Source: Erinaceus europaeus (Eukaryota; Chordata; Mammalia; Eulipotyphla; Erinaceidae). From it: a stretch of DNA of 64,000 bases. The position numbers were made by a program, and so were the translations under genes. The notes under the pieces are model-generated. The model saw only the letters and a program-made list of their open reading frames with translations. It did no database searches and was not told the origin of the DNA. Below, one piece after another: positions 38,846 to 51,266 of the stretch; the stretch's first letter is position 1; each line of letters begins with the position of its first letter. The stretch is from assembly GCF_950295315.1 (NCBI RefSeq), contig NW_026647187.1, positions 53,501 to 117,500 of the forward strand, in the 5' to 3' direction.

Positions 38846-41346
38846 GTCTCAGAATTCAAAAACCTCCTATACTGTGTTCATTGATGACAGGATCAAACCT
38901 GGCTTGTAGAGATTGTAAGGCAGCAGCTCTCGTGCCCACAGACCCCAGACTGCCCCAGCCTTCACCATATGCTTTATTACCCGACCTGACAGTAATGTGT
39001 GTCTGTCTGTCTGTCTGTCTGTCTATGTCTGTGTGAGCTCAGAGCTCCCCTATAGTAGTCTCAGAACATGGGTGGCAAGGTAGGCAGCCTCACCTGCAAC
39101 TTATGTACAGAGAACCTAGCTGGTCAGGGCAAGCCAGCTAGCCCAGATTCTGGCTAAGCAAGAATGCACATGCAAAGGGACTCTCATGTCTCCCTCTCCT
39201 GAGTTCCCGATTCAATCTCATGCCTCACTATCATCCAAACACTGCCAATGGGGTAAGCTGGGGCACCCCTCAGAATTCGAGTGCAGGAGCCTGTCCAGTC
39301 ACGTTTGGCTGGCTACTCAGCCTCCAGACTCTCAGTCCACTGCTCAGGGCAGCAGATTACAAGCCCAGAATGAACCCAGAAAGAGTTGTGTTTCAACATA
39401 GATGGGAAATGTGTTTGACCAAACAATAGTGGATGAACCTGGCCCCTTACACCTACCCTTTGGGTTCGGCTAAGGCAATTGCTCCTGTGGTCTCACAATC
39501 CCTGATCATGGTGTCCTGGTGTCCACACATCACACTCAGATTCCCACAAGTAGGCATGCATGAGTGTCCCATACAAAGTCATTCTGTTTGCAGGAAGCAC
39601 AAACTCCCTTGGCCCTTGCTATGGAGAGACAAAAGGAAGATGGATGCCTCCATTGGCTGAATTAGGAGCTTCCAGTGGAGATCACAGCCCCGCCTCTCAC
39701 CTGAGGGCCTGGCTGCTGCTAATAAAGGCAATTGGAAACAGCTGTTACCACTTGGGACCTGAGGACGTACTCAGGAATCCCTCCAGGTGCTAGCAGGCTG
39801 GCAGACCTCCTGACCCTGGGATAGCTGTGCTCCCAGTTGGGACGGCCTTCAGGCCAGAGGTGACAATATTCCCTATATACAAGAACAAACTTCAGGTTTC
39901 AAAAGGTTTTGAAACCCCAGGAGGCACTTGGAAAAGACATTTCACAGCCATCAAAACACCCTCTTTCTGAACCCTGGAAGCTTCCATTTTGCGTTCAAAA
40001 TCTGGACACTGGTGTGGCCATCAGTACCACAGATCCTTTACATTCGACCCAATAGACGGAAAGTACAATGTGTGTGCCAGGGTGGTAGAATTTCACTTCT
40101 CTTGACCTGGGCTCTCATGGAATAATGACAAGGATGTGGTGCAGGAAATTGCGGAGGGTGCTTTAGGCTGAGTGTCAGCCACAGGGCCCTGGAGAATGGG
40201 AGTCAAGCACAGAGGGCCTGGACAGCTGCAGCTGGAGATGGACATATGCCTGTTACCTGCAGCTGGAACGCTGTCTCCTAAGTTCTCTTCTGTAATACGC
40301 CATATGCACGAGACTAACTAATCCAAAGGGCAAAGAAAGGAAAATTTCAACACCAGGAAGACCGAGTTCACGATGCATGCACTGACTCCCACGAAGGGTC
40401 CAGGGAAGAAGGCACATAGAGACAGTCAGAGAGACAGAATGACAGTGACTGAAAAGGACAGAAATTCTGGCCCTGTGTTGATCAGTGCCAGAGCACTGAA
40501 GACAAACTTTCCATGCACATGCATACTTCTTACAAGTGGCATTGATATTTTATGTTTGTGAGGAAAGGTTACACTTAGAACATCTAGGTCTTAGCCCACT
40601 CTGAGAAGCAACACTTGGCCTGCAGCCCACTCTCCAAAACTGCCCTTGCCTCTCCAAATTGGAAGTAGTTTTAGTGATGCTCTAGCCATATGCAGGCTGG
40701 CGTATTTCATCTCCCTGGTCCAGCCTCAGCCTGTTCTGTGTGCAGGGAAGTGAACTATGTATATTTTCTTCGATTTACAGTTTTGGGATAGGACTCGGTG
40801 GACAAAAAGACCAAGAGACAAGTGGATGGTTTGGTGCTGTAGTTTGTGCTGAGAGAGATTTGTAGAGTGACAAGAGGTTAACAAATGGCTCTGTGAGATG
40901 TCTCCCATGACTATGGCTCAGAAGGGCCAGGTGTATCTGCATTACTACCTGAATCCAGAGCTGTGCAGGTCTCTAGCTAAAATATATTTTCAGACCTCTA
41001 CATGTCACACACACACAAAAACGCACACAAACATACTCTCTCACAGTTACACACAGGCACACATCCACAGAGGCACAGGCACAAACAGAGTTACACAAAT
41101 GCACACTGGACAGCTTCTGCAAGGCAGGGCCTTGGTGAACTCTGCTTCGCACTTCCTGGAAGCACACCCAGCCTTTTAAGGCCAGCCCTGAGCTCATAAT
41201 GTCGGGCTTACTTCAAAAGGCCTGCAGACAGGGCAACAGCCATACTCTGTTATGACAGAGGCCTAGGCCACATCCAGAACCCCTGCAAGCAATATCATTG
41301 GCCATTGTGCTAGGACACGCCCAGGAGTGCCAAGGCCCCTAGTCAG
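38846..41346 (+). repeat. L unit with D and most of E missing and a partial F
   Basis: A and C (alpha-like, about 40144) are normal up to 'cctctacatgt' at 41004, where the sequence passes directly into 'cacacacacacaaaaacg' of the E microsatellite. TA/GA, D and the first part of E are missing. F follows but is cut at 'cccctagtcagtg' (41346). Both microsatellites at the deletion ends are alternating dinucleotides. Confidence 0.85.
41100..41346 (-). promoter_or_regulatory. Module F copy 3, partial
   Basis: The minus-strand TATA-like box (ccttttaagg, about 41171-41180) and TTCCTGGAA (about 41153) are intact. Only the first subrepeats remain, with one ATT-GG box at about 41297-41301. The proximal CCAAT/GC-box repeats beyond 'cccctagtcagtg' were lost at a rearrangement, so this copy should be a weaker promoter than the others if F is one. 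Confidence 0.45.
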
Positions 41347-42726
41347 TGCAGCTCCAACGGGACCAATCAAAAAGGCTCGAGAAGGAACTCATCCAGGAGA
41401 CTCCCCACATGGACAGGCACCACAAGTTCCCTTGTCTGGCAACACACACATGGCAGCTGCTAGTTCCCAGTGCAAGCCTCAGCGCAAAAACCTCTCCCTC
41501 TTCAGTGTCTCAGAATTCAAAAACCTCCTACACTGTGTTCATTGATGACAGGTTCAAACCTGGCTTGTAGAGATTGTAAGGCAGCAGCTCTCATGCCCAC
41601 ATAAAGAACTTCAGGTTTCAAAATGATTTGAAACACCATGTGGCACTTGCAAAAGTCATTTCACAGCCATTAAAACACCCTCTTTCTGAAGACTGGAAGC
41701 TTCCATTTTGCATGGAAAATCTGGAAACTGGTGTGGCCATCAGTACCACAGATCCTTTACATTCGGCCCAATAGAGGGAAAGCACAATGTGTGTGCCAGG
41801 GGGATAGAGTTTCACTTCTTGACCTGGGCTCTCATGGAATAAGGACTAGGATGCTGTGCAGGAAGGTGAGGAGGGCTGCATTTAGGCTGAGTGTCAGCCT
41901 TAGGGCCCTGAAGAATGGGAGTCATGCACACAGGGTCTGGACAGCTGCAGCTGGAAATGGACACATGACTGTTAACTGCAGTAGGATCGCTACCTCCTCA
42001 GTTCCCCACTGTACTATGCCTTATGCAGGAGATTAAATAATTCAAAGGGCAAAGAAAGGAAAATTTCAACACCAGGAAGACCGAGTTCAGGATGCATGCA
42101 ATGACTTCCAGTAAGGGCCCAGTGAAGAAGGCACGTAGAGACAGTCCGAGAGACAGAATGACAGTGACAGAAAAGTACAGAAATTCTGGACCTGTGTTGA
42201 TCAGTGCCAGAGCACTGAAGACAAATCCTTCATGCCCATGCATACTTCTTACAAGTGGCATTGTTATTTTACGTTTGTGAGGAAAGGTTACACTTAGAAC
42301 ATCTAGGTCTTAGCCCACTCTGAGAAGCAACACTAGGCCTGAAGCCTACTCTCCAAAACTGCCCTTGCCTCTCCAAATTGGAAGTAGTCTTAGTGATGCT
42401 CCAGCCAAGATGCAGGCTGGCATATTGCATCTCCCTGGTACAGCCTCAGCCTGTCCTGTGTGCATGGAACTGCACTATGTTTATTTCTTCTTTGATTTAT
42501 AGTTTTTGGATAGGACTCGGTGGAGAAAAAGAGCAAGAGGGAAGTAGATCATTTGGCAGCAGTAGTTTGTGCTGAGAGAGATTTGTAGACTGATAATTGG
42601 TATAGGAATGGCTCTGTGAGAAGTCTCTCATGACTGTGGCTCAGAAGGGCCAGGTGTATCCGCATTACTACAATAATCCAGAGCTGTGCAGGTCTCTAGC
42701 TTAAATATTTTCAGCCCTCTACATGT

Positions 42727-42729
<3 letters not shown>

Positions 42730-42812
<83 letters not shown>
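42730..42812. repeat. Compound (TA)n(GA)n microsatellite
   Basis: About 45 bp of TA, one 'gtg' interruption, then about 36 bp of GA at the C/D boundary. Confidence 0.95.
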
Positions 42813-42814
<2 letters not shown>

Positions 42815-43374
42815 CTGATGTAGTCATTTTCTACAATGGATTCAATATGAGATTCAAACAATTGATTGCTAAAACCTGGAGAGAAACTGTGCATCAGGAA
42901 AAGAATTGTCCAAAAGAGTTAAATCTCCTAATCATTAGCTATATGCAGCTCCAATGGTATGGAGAGAAATAGGATGGAGAAGGAACTCATCCAGGAGACT
43001 CTCCACATGGACAGGCACCACAAGTTTTCTTATCTGGCAACACACACAGGGCAGTTGCTAGTTCCCAGTGCAAGCCTCAGCGCAAAAACCTCTCCCTCTT
43101 CAGTGTCTTCACATCTGAAAAGAATAAAAGTGACCAAGGGCCAAGGAGAGCTACAGTGGTGTCAATATTGAGCTGTAAATCAGAATGTGCCAAGTGTTTT
43201 GCACAAAATCACCTGTGCCACAGTGATTCTGTTGTTCTCTCTGTCTCTACCTCCCTCTCACACACACACACACACAAACACATACAAACACACACTCTCA
43301 CAGTATCACACACGCACACATTCACAGAGGAACAGGCACAAAAGTAGTTATACACATTTACACTGGACAGCTTC

Positions 43375-43750
43375 TGCAAGGCAGGGCCCTGGGCTGAACC
43401 ATACTTCGCACTTCCTGGAAGCACACCCAGCCTTTTAAGGCCAGCTCTGAGCTCCCATATTCTGGCTTCCTTCAAAAGGCCCGCCCACAGGGTGCCAGCC
43501 ATGCTCTGATAGGCCAGATGCCTAGGCTATGCCCAGAACTCCTGCCAGCAATATCATTGGCCAGTGTGCTTGGACACGCCTAGGAGGTTCCGGGCCCTTA
43601 GTCAGTGATTGGCCAGCGGCCTTGAGCACCACCAACAATGCATTGGAGCACGCTCAATGGGCCACCTCTGGAAGGCCCGCCCACCAGCCACATCAGCTCG
43701 ACTCTGATTGGCCTGTTGTCCCAGGGACACGCCCCCAGCCAGCCAGAGAA
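43375..43750 (-). promoter_or_regulatory. Module F copy 4, extended five-subrepeat form
   Basis: Subrepeats of about 50 bp start with ATTGG at 43556-43560, 43608-43612 and 43707-43711. A decayed box (caatgg) lies at about 43655, and the first subrepeat near 43509 has GATAGG. CGCCC-type boxes follow each by about 20 bp. The fifth subrepeat (ctctgattggcctgttg) gives on the minus strand a near-ideal NF-Y site, GGCCAATCAG. TATA-like ccttttaagg is at about 43432. F then runs directly into the S tail. Confidence 0.55.
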
Positions 43751-43785
43751 TGTGAGAGTTAGAGAAGGCGAGTAGAGAAATAGAT

Positions 43786-45052
43786 AAGTTGGAAAGAGAC
43801 CAGAATTCAAAAACCTCCTACACTGTGTTCATTGATGACAGGTTCAAACCTGGCTTGTAGAGATTGTAAGGCAGCAGCTCTCATGCCCACAGACGCCAGA
43901 CAGCCCCAGTCTTCACCAAATGCTGTATTACCAGACCTGACAGTAATGTGTGTGTGTGTGTGTGTGTGTGTCTGTGTGTGTCTGTGTGTGCTCTGAGCTC
44001 ACCTATAGTAGTCTCAGAGCATGGGTGTCAAGGTAGCCAGCCTCACCTGCAACTTATGTACAGAGAACCTAACTGGTCAGGGCAAGCCAGCTAGGCCAGA
44101 TTCTGGCTATGCAAGAATGCCAGAGAACTATGTGGAAGCCCAAGACCCCATTTTGAGCCCCTGGTCACCATTTACCGAATTAGGGAAAAGCTGGGCTAGT
44201 GGCAAATCAGAGCTGGAGCTGTCTCACTGACTCTTTTCCTGCTTGGGCCCTGCTCTCTCAATTTATGACTGTTTCCTTCTCCTCAATAGGAAAGTTACAA
44301 ATGATGTACAGAAATATAGAGAAGGTGGGAAAAATTACCCCCATAGCCACTATTACATGTAACTATTGACTGTAAAACTTTCATCCACCAAGAAAGAACA
44401 GAATAAATATTTGTGAGGTTAAAAACATTGTAGGTTAAATAGGGAACATTCTTTAGAGCCATGCAATACTAATCCATTGTGCACTGGATGCCACTCTCAA
44501 AAACAGTGCAGTAGTAGTTGTAGTAGTGTGTAGTATCTGCAAAAGGAAATGTATTGTGTGTCCAAAGTTCCCTTCAATTATAAGACGAAATCTATCAGAC
44601 AGAATAAATGACCCCGCATGTGATATAGGACTAAATATATAAATAAATATGCAAATATATGGGCATGATCTAGGAGGATTTCAAAAAATAAAAAATAATA
44701 AAAAACACAGGAAGACCATAGGTCGACAATTCTAAAAATGACAGATATATATATGTATATTTATATATGTACATGTATGTATATCTTTATTATAAAGTCT
44801 GAGAGATACTGCCATGGATATGAGGAGATAGAATATGGCTTGTGTCAGAGAGACTTAGAAAGCTGAGGCTCCAGAAGCCTACGTGAAATCAGGAACAAAA
44901 CAAGCCAGAGCTCAGCAGTGCTCTGGCAACTCTCTTTGTATATCTTGGCCTGTCAATAAAATAAGGATATAAGTAAAATATTACTGAGTGCAGACAGAGT
45001 GAGTGAGATCCTATGAGAGTCAGAGATGGAGAAGGAGAGAAAAGAAATAGAG
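43786..45052 (+). repeat. S-long unit with an internal body deletion
   Basis: A has a TG tract at 43947-43970, B starts at 44119, and its AATAAAG is altered to aataggaaag near 44284. In the body the sequence jumps at about 44717 from 'acaggaagacc' to 'ataggtcgacaattc', removing about 330 bp. The tail is intact. The unit follows an F module rather than an S tail or L module D. Confidence 0.87.
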
Positions 45053-46035
45053 GAGTTGGAAATAGACCAGAAGTCAAAAACCCCATAGACTCTGTTCATT
45101 CATGACAGGTTCTAACCTGGGTTGTAGAGATTGTAAGGCAGAAGCTCTAATGCCCACAGACCCCAGACTACCCAAGCCTTCACCATATGTGTGTAGTATT
45201 TGACCCAGGAAATGCATTCTGAATCCAGAGTTCCCTTCAATTATAAGAGAAAATCTATCAAGCAGAAGAAATGACCCTCATGTGATACCTGACTAAATAA
45301 ATAAATATGCAAATAAATGAAGATGATTTAGGAGGACTTGCAAAAATAAAAAATAATGAAAACAAAAACCACAAGAAGACCTGATTACAGCAGAAACAAA
45401 GAAACCATCTGCTGAGAAACAGAGGGCTGCTTCAAAAACTCCCTAACACTTCAGGGTCCAAGAAAATTAAGATTTCCAGAAAAAGAAAACAAACACATAT
45501 GTATTGAAGCTTACACTAGAAAAAGGAGGGAAATTCTGGGCTATGATAATTACAATAAGGATGCTGATAGAAACACGAATATAAATGCTACTGGAAGGTT
45601 CTATTATTTATAACTGTATTGAATCCTTCTCCAACTATATGTCCAATTATTTCTGAAAAACTAGGCTGTTATAAATGTGGTAATTCTGAATTAAGGTCAA
45701 ATACATAGGTCGACAACTCAAAAATTGACAGATATATAAATATATATGTTTATATATATGTATGTATCTTTTTATTATAAACTCTGAGTGATACTGGCAT
45801 GGAAATGAGGAGACAGAATATGGCTTGTGTCAGAAAGACTTACAAACTGATGCTCCAGTAACCTAGGTGAAATTGCCAACACAACAAACCAGAGCTCAGC
45901 AGTGCTCTGGTAACTCTCTTTGTATATCTGGGCCTGTCATAAAATAAGTATATAAGTAAAATATAAATGAGTGAAGACAGAGTGTATGAGAGCATATGAG
46001 AGTTAGAGACAGAGAAGGCGAGAAGAGAAATACAT
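45053..46035 (+). repeat. S-short repeat unit
   Basis: 983 bp with the standard mid-A to B deletion near 45187. The tail is of the gtgtatgagagcatatgag type and leads into an A module of an L unit at 46036, the same order as at 2833-3813 and 14383-15373. Confidence 0.87.
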
Positions 46036-49000
46036 GAGTTGGAAAGAGACCAGAATTCAAAAACCTCCTACACGGTGTTCATTGATGACAGGTTCAAACC
46101 TGGCTTGTAGAGATTGTGAGGCAGCAGCTCTCATGCCCACAGACCCCAGACAGCCCCATCCTTCACCATATGCTGTACTACCAGACCTGACAGTAATATG
46201 TGTGTGTGTGTCTGTCTGTCTGTCTGTGTCTGTGTGTGCTGAGAGCTCACCTATAGTATTCTCAGAGCATGGGTGGGAAGGTAGACAGCCTCAACTTCAA
46301 CTTATGTACAGATAACCTAGCTGGTCAGGGCAAGCCAGCTAGCCCAGATTCTGGTTAAGCAAGAATGCATATGCAAAGGGACTCTCATGTCTCCCTCTCC
46401 TGAGTTCCCCATTCAATCCCATACCTCACTATCATCCAAACATTGCGAATGGGGGAACCTGGCGAATCCTCAGAATTCAGGGGCATGAGCCTGTCCATTC
46501 ATGTTTGGCTGCCTACTCAGCCTCCACGCTCACAGTCCACTACTCAGGGCATCAGATTACAAGCCCAGAAGGAACCCAGAGAGAGCTGTGTTTCAACATA
46601 GATGGGAACTGTGTTTGACCAAACAATAGTGGATGAACCCGGCCCCTTACACCTACCCTTTGGGTCTGGCTAAGGCAATTGCTCCTGTGGCTTCACAATC
46701 CCTGATCATGGTGTACTGGTGTACCCTCATCACACTCAGAGAGATTCCCAGAAGTAGGCATGCATGAGTGTCCCATACAAAGTCTCTCCGCTTGCAGGAA
46801 GCACAAACTCCCCGGGCCCTTGCTATGGAGAGACAAAAGGAAGATGGATGCCTCCATTGTCTGAATTAGGAGCTTCCAGTGGAGTTCACAGTCCCGCCCC
46901 TCACCTGAGGTCCTGGATGCTGCTAAAAAAGGCAATTGGAAACACCTGTTACCACTTGGGGCCTGAGGACATACTCAGGAATCCCTCCAGAAGCTAGCAG
47001 ACTGGCAGACCTCCTGACCCCAGGATAGGTGTTCTCCTAGTTGGGAAGGCCGCCTGGCCAGAGGTGAGAATATTCCCTAGATACAAGAAAAAACTTCAGG
47101 TTTCAAAAGGATTTGAATCCCCATGAGGCACTTGGAAAAGTCATTGCACAGCCATCAAGACATCCTCTTTCTGAACCCTGGAAGCTTCCATTTTACATAG
47201 AAAATCTGGACACTGGTGTGGCCATCAGTACCACAAATCCTTTAAATTCGGCCCAATAGAGGGAAAGCACAATGTGTGTGCCAGGGGGATAGAGTTTCAC
47301 TTCTCTTGACCTGGGCTCTCATGGAATAAGGACTAGGATGCTGTGCAGGAAGGTGAGGAGGCCTGCATTTAGGCTGAGTGTCAGCCTCAGGGCCCTGCAG
47401 AATGGGAGTCAAGCACAGAGGGCCTGGACAGCTGCAGCTGGAGATGGACATGTGCCTGTTACCTGCAGTAGGATCGCTGCCTCCTCAGTTCCCACTGTAC
47501 TATGCCATATGCACGAGATTAAATAATCCAAAGGGCAAAGAAAGGAAAATTTCAACACGAGGAAACCCGAGTTAACAATGCATGCACTGACTTCCAGTAA
47601 GGGCCCCGTGAAGAAGGCAAGTAGAGACAGTCAGATAGACAGAATGACAGTGACCGTAAAGTACAGAAATTCTGGACCTGTGTTGATCAGTGCCAGAGCA
47701 CTGAAGACAAATCCTTCATGCCCATGCATACTTCTTACAAGTGGCATTGTTATTTTATGTTTGTGAAAAAAGGTTAAACTTAGAACATCTAGGTCTTACC
47801 CCACTCTGAGAAGCAACACTTGGCCAGCAGCCCACTCTCCAAAACTGCCCTTGCCTCTCCAATTTGGAAGTAGTGTTAGTGATGCTCCAACCAAGATGCA
47901 GGCTGGCATATTGCATCTCCCTGGTCCAGCCTCAGCCTGTCCTGTGTGCAGGGAACTTCACTATGTTTATTTCTTCTTTGATTTACAGTTTTGGGATAGG
48001 ATTCGGTGGAGAAAAAGAGCGAGAGGGAAGTAGATCATTTGGCAGCGGTAGTTTGTGCTGAGAGAGATTTGTAGAGTGACAAGAGGTATAGGAATGGCTC
48101 TGTGAGATGTCTCTCATAACTGTGGCTCAGAAGGGCCAGGTGTATCCGCATTACTACAATAATCCAGAGCTGTTCATGTCTCTAGCTAAAAAAATATATT
48201 CAGACCTCTACATTTTACATATATATATAGCGAGAGAGAGAGAGACACTGTTGGAGTCATTTTCTACAATGGATTCAATATGACATTCAAAAATTGATTG
48301 CTAAAACCTGGAGAGGAACTGTTCATCAGGAAAAGAATTGTCCAAAGGAGTAAAATCTCAAAATCATTAGCTATATTCAGCTCCAACTGTACTGAGCGAA
48401 AGAGGCTCTAGAAGGAACTCAACCAGGAGACTCTCCTCATGGACAGGCACCACAAGTTTCCTCATCTGGCAACACACACAGGGCAGCTGCTAGTTCCCAG
48501 TGCAAGCCTCAGGGCAAAAACCTCTCCCTCTTCAGTGTCTTTACATCTGAAAATAACAAAAGTGACCAAGGGCCTAGGAGAGCTACAATGGTGTCAATAT
48601 TGAGCTGTAAATCAGAATGTGCCAAGTGTTTTGCACAAAATCACCTGTGCCACAGTGATTCTGTTGTTCTCTCTCTCTCTCCCTCCCTCACACACACACA
48701 CAAACACACACTGTCACAGTTACACACACACATCCACAGAGGCACAGGCACAAATGGAGTTATACACATGCTCACTGGAGAGCTTCTGCAAGGCAGGGCC
48801 CTGGGCTGAACCCTGCTTCGCACTTCCTCAAGCACGCCCAGCCTTTAAGGCCAGCTCTGAGCTCCCATAGTAGGGCTTCCCTCAAAGGGCCCACCCACAG
48901 GGCACAAGCCATGCACTGATAGGCCAGAAGCCTAGGCCTCGCCCAGAACCCCTGATAGAAATCTCATTGGGCAGTGTGCTTGGACATGCCCAGGAGGTTC

Positions 49001-49195
49001 CAGGCCCCTAGTCAGTGATTGGCCAGCAGCCTTGAACACCGCCAACACGGCCTTGGAGCCCGCTCATTGGGCAGCCTCTGGAAGGCCTGCCCACAAGCCA
49101 CATCAGCTCGACGCTGATTGGACTGTTGTCCCAGGGACACGCCACCAGCCAGCCAGAGAATGTGAGAGTTAGAGAAGGCGAGAAGAGAAATAGAT
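46036..49195 (+). repeat. Full-length L unit of about 3.16 kb ending in an S tail
   Basis: A (TG/TCTG 46198-46240), C of the beta subtype (about 47349), a much reduced TA/GA tract (about 48217-48243), D, E (TC/CA 48668-48740) and extended F. The last 40 bp (about 49155-49195) are an S-type tail, agagaatgtgagagttagag. It resembles 41602-43785, which has the same extended F and S tail, so the two are related by duplication. Confidence 0.88.
48785..49154 (-). promoter_or_regulatory. Module F copy 5, extended five-subrepeat form
   Basis: The largest set of intact ATTGG boxes in one module: 48966-48970, 49018-49022, 49066-49070 and 49117-49121, spaced 52, 48 and 51 bp apart. GC or CGCCC-like boxes lie within each subrepeat. 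The TATA-like stretch is shortened (gcctttaagg, about 48841) and the TTCCTGGAA motif is changed to ttcctcaag. It predicts minus-strand initiation near 48810. Confidence 0.55.
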
Positions 49196-51266
49196 GAGTT
49201 GGAAAGAAACCAGAATTCAAAAATCTCCTACACTGTGTTCATTGATGACAGGTTCAAACCTGGCTTGTAGAGATTGTAAGGCAGCAGCTCTCATGCCCAC
49301 AGACTCCAGACAGCCCCAGTCTTCACCATATGCTGTACTACCAGACCTGACAGTAATGTATGTGTGTGTGTGTCTGTGGGTCTGACTGTGTGTGTCTGTG
49401 TGTGCTCAGAGCTCACCTAAAGTAGTCTCAGAGCATGAGTGTCAAGGGAGCCAGCCTCACCTGCAACTTATGTACAGAGAACCTAGCTGGTCAGGGCAAG
49501 CCAGCTAGCCCAGATGCTGGCTAAGCAAGAATGCCAGAGAACTATGTGGAAGCCCGAGACCCCATTTTGAGCCCCTGTTCACCACTTACCGAATTATTGA
49601 AAAGCTGGGCTAGTGGCAAATCAGAGGTTCAGCTGTCTCTCTGTCTCTCTTCCTGCTGAGCACAGGGATTCACAAACTCCCAGTAGAGTCATCCCAGACA
49701 AAGAGAGAAACCCCTTCCACTTGCAAAGCCAAATGGGGCATCCCCCCACCCACAGGAAAGAACAGATGTCTAGGGCACTCTACATCAATTTCAACCTTGC
49801 TGTCCATGGGCCACAAATCCCATTGTTCTCCTCATTCCACAGAATCACTACACTCAACTATGGGCTTTGGTGCCACACAGCAGAATGCAGCTGAGCTCCC
49901 CCATGCCACTCCACTTTGAGTCTACACAGAAAATTACACACAGCATGGGAATAGCAAAGGAAAGAACCCATCTGAGGACCACCTGGGAGAATGCACAACA
50001 GTGTCCAGAATATCCAATGTGACACTCATATTTGAACAACCATTTGTGCAGTAGAAACTTCCTTTGTCATAGCACAACCCATTTCCTAAGACCCTGCGTC
50101 AGGAATAAAGAAACAACAGCGGTAATCATAACTTAAACACACTTATGTACACTTACACACACTCACACACACACCCTCCCACAGAGACGCACACACTTTT
50201 CCTTGAAATAACGTGGATTGGGGTTGCTATTTTGCACTCAAGTAAAAAGTCAAAGTTTCATGGGTGGAGGGGAGAAGTGTTAAGTTTCTGGCATATGAAG
50301 GTGAGAAGTGCCTAGAGAAGATCGACAGTTACATGGACAACGAAGGGAGCATGGGTTGGAGACACAGCTGTTGGAGATGCCAGGGAACTATGTGGAAGCC
50401 CAGCACCCCGTTTTAAGCCCCTGCTCACCACTTACCCAGCTAGGTAAAAGCTGGGCTAGTGTCAAATCAGAACTGCAGCTGTCTCTCTGTCTTTCTTCCT
50501 GCTTGGGCCCTGCTCTCTCAATTTATGACTGTTTCCTTCAGCTCAATAAGAAAGTTACAAATGATGTACAGAAATACAAGGAAAGTGGATAAAATTACCC
50601 CCGTGCCCACTATTACATGTAACTGTTGACTGTAAACCATTCATCCCCCAAGAAAGAACAGAATAAATATTTATTAGGTTATGAACATTGTACATTAAAT
50701 AGGGAACATTCTTTAGAGTGATGCAATAGTAATCCATTGTGCATTGGATGTCACTGTCAAAAACAGTACAGTAGTAGTTGTAGTAGTGTGTAGTATCTGC
50801 AAAAGGAAATGTATTGTGTGTCAAAGTTCCCATCAATTATAAGAGAAAATCTACCAGGCAGAAGAAAAGACCCCTCATGTGATATGAGACTAAATAAATA
50901 AATAAATATGCAAATAAATGGGGATGATCTAGGAGGATTTGAAAAAAATAAAAACAAAAACCACAGGAAGACCTGATTACAGCAGAAATATAGAAAATGT
51001 CTGCTGAGAAACAGAGGGTTGCTTCAAAACTTCCCTGACACTTCAGGGTACAGGCAAATTAAGAATTCCCGAGAATGAAAAGAAAGGCATACGTATTGAA
51101 GATTACACTAGAAAATGGAAGCAAGTTCTGTGCTATGATAATTACAATGAGGATACTGACAGAAAGGCTACTGGAAATGGTCCTGGAAAGTTTATAATTT
51201 ATAATTGTAGTGATGTGTGAAAGCATGTGAGAGTTAGAGACAGAGAAGGCGAGAAGAGAAATAGAT
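49196..51266 (+). repeat. S-long unit interrupted by a unique insert
   Basis: A (49196-49530) and the first 127 bp of B (49531-49657) are followed by 719 bp unrelated to the array. B then restarts from its beginning at 50377 (atgccagggaactatgtgg), so the first part of B is present on both sides. The body is truncated at about 51213, jumping from 'ataattgtagtga' to 'tgtgtgaaagcatgtgag' in the tail. Confidence 0.87.
49658..50376. other. 719-bp single-copy insert within the array
   Basis: This sequence has no counterpart in any other repeat unit of the window. It starts at 'gagcacagggattcac', includes CA-rich sequence at about 50150-50180, AATAAAG at about 50105 and CTCCC-rich stretches, and ends at 'cagctgttggag'. 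A 61-codon minus-strand frame (49854-50039) starts with M but shows no domain that I recognise. I see no obvious target-site duplication other than the repeated start of module B, and no long terminal inverted repeats. Confidence 0.75.

Larger units (their letters stand above)
41347..43785 (+). repeat. Rearranged L unit (partial D, partial A, partial C, TA/GA, D, E, F)
   Basis: It begins inside D at 'gcagctccaacgggacc', reaches A at about 41511, leaves A at 'ctctcatgcccaca' (41601) and enters C at 'aaagaacttcaggtttc'. From there it is colinear through TA/GA (42730-42812), D, E and F to a short S tail (about 43747-43785). Three breakpoints within 0.6 kb make this the most scrambled stretch in the array. 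Confidence 0.83.

Noticed and set aside
43209..43502. 97-codon minus-strand frame starting MAGTLWAGLL, inside F and E
   Set aside because: It begins in the right place for a transcript from F, but the homologous frames at 5417, 8549, 57484 and 63564 have different starts and lengths and end in VCVCV or RERER repeats. No purifying pattern is visible.
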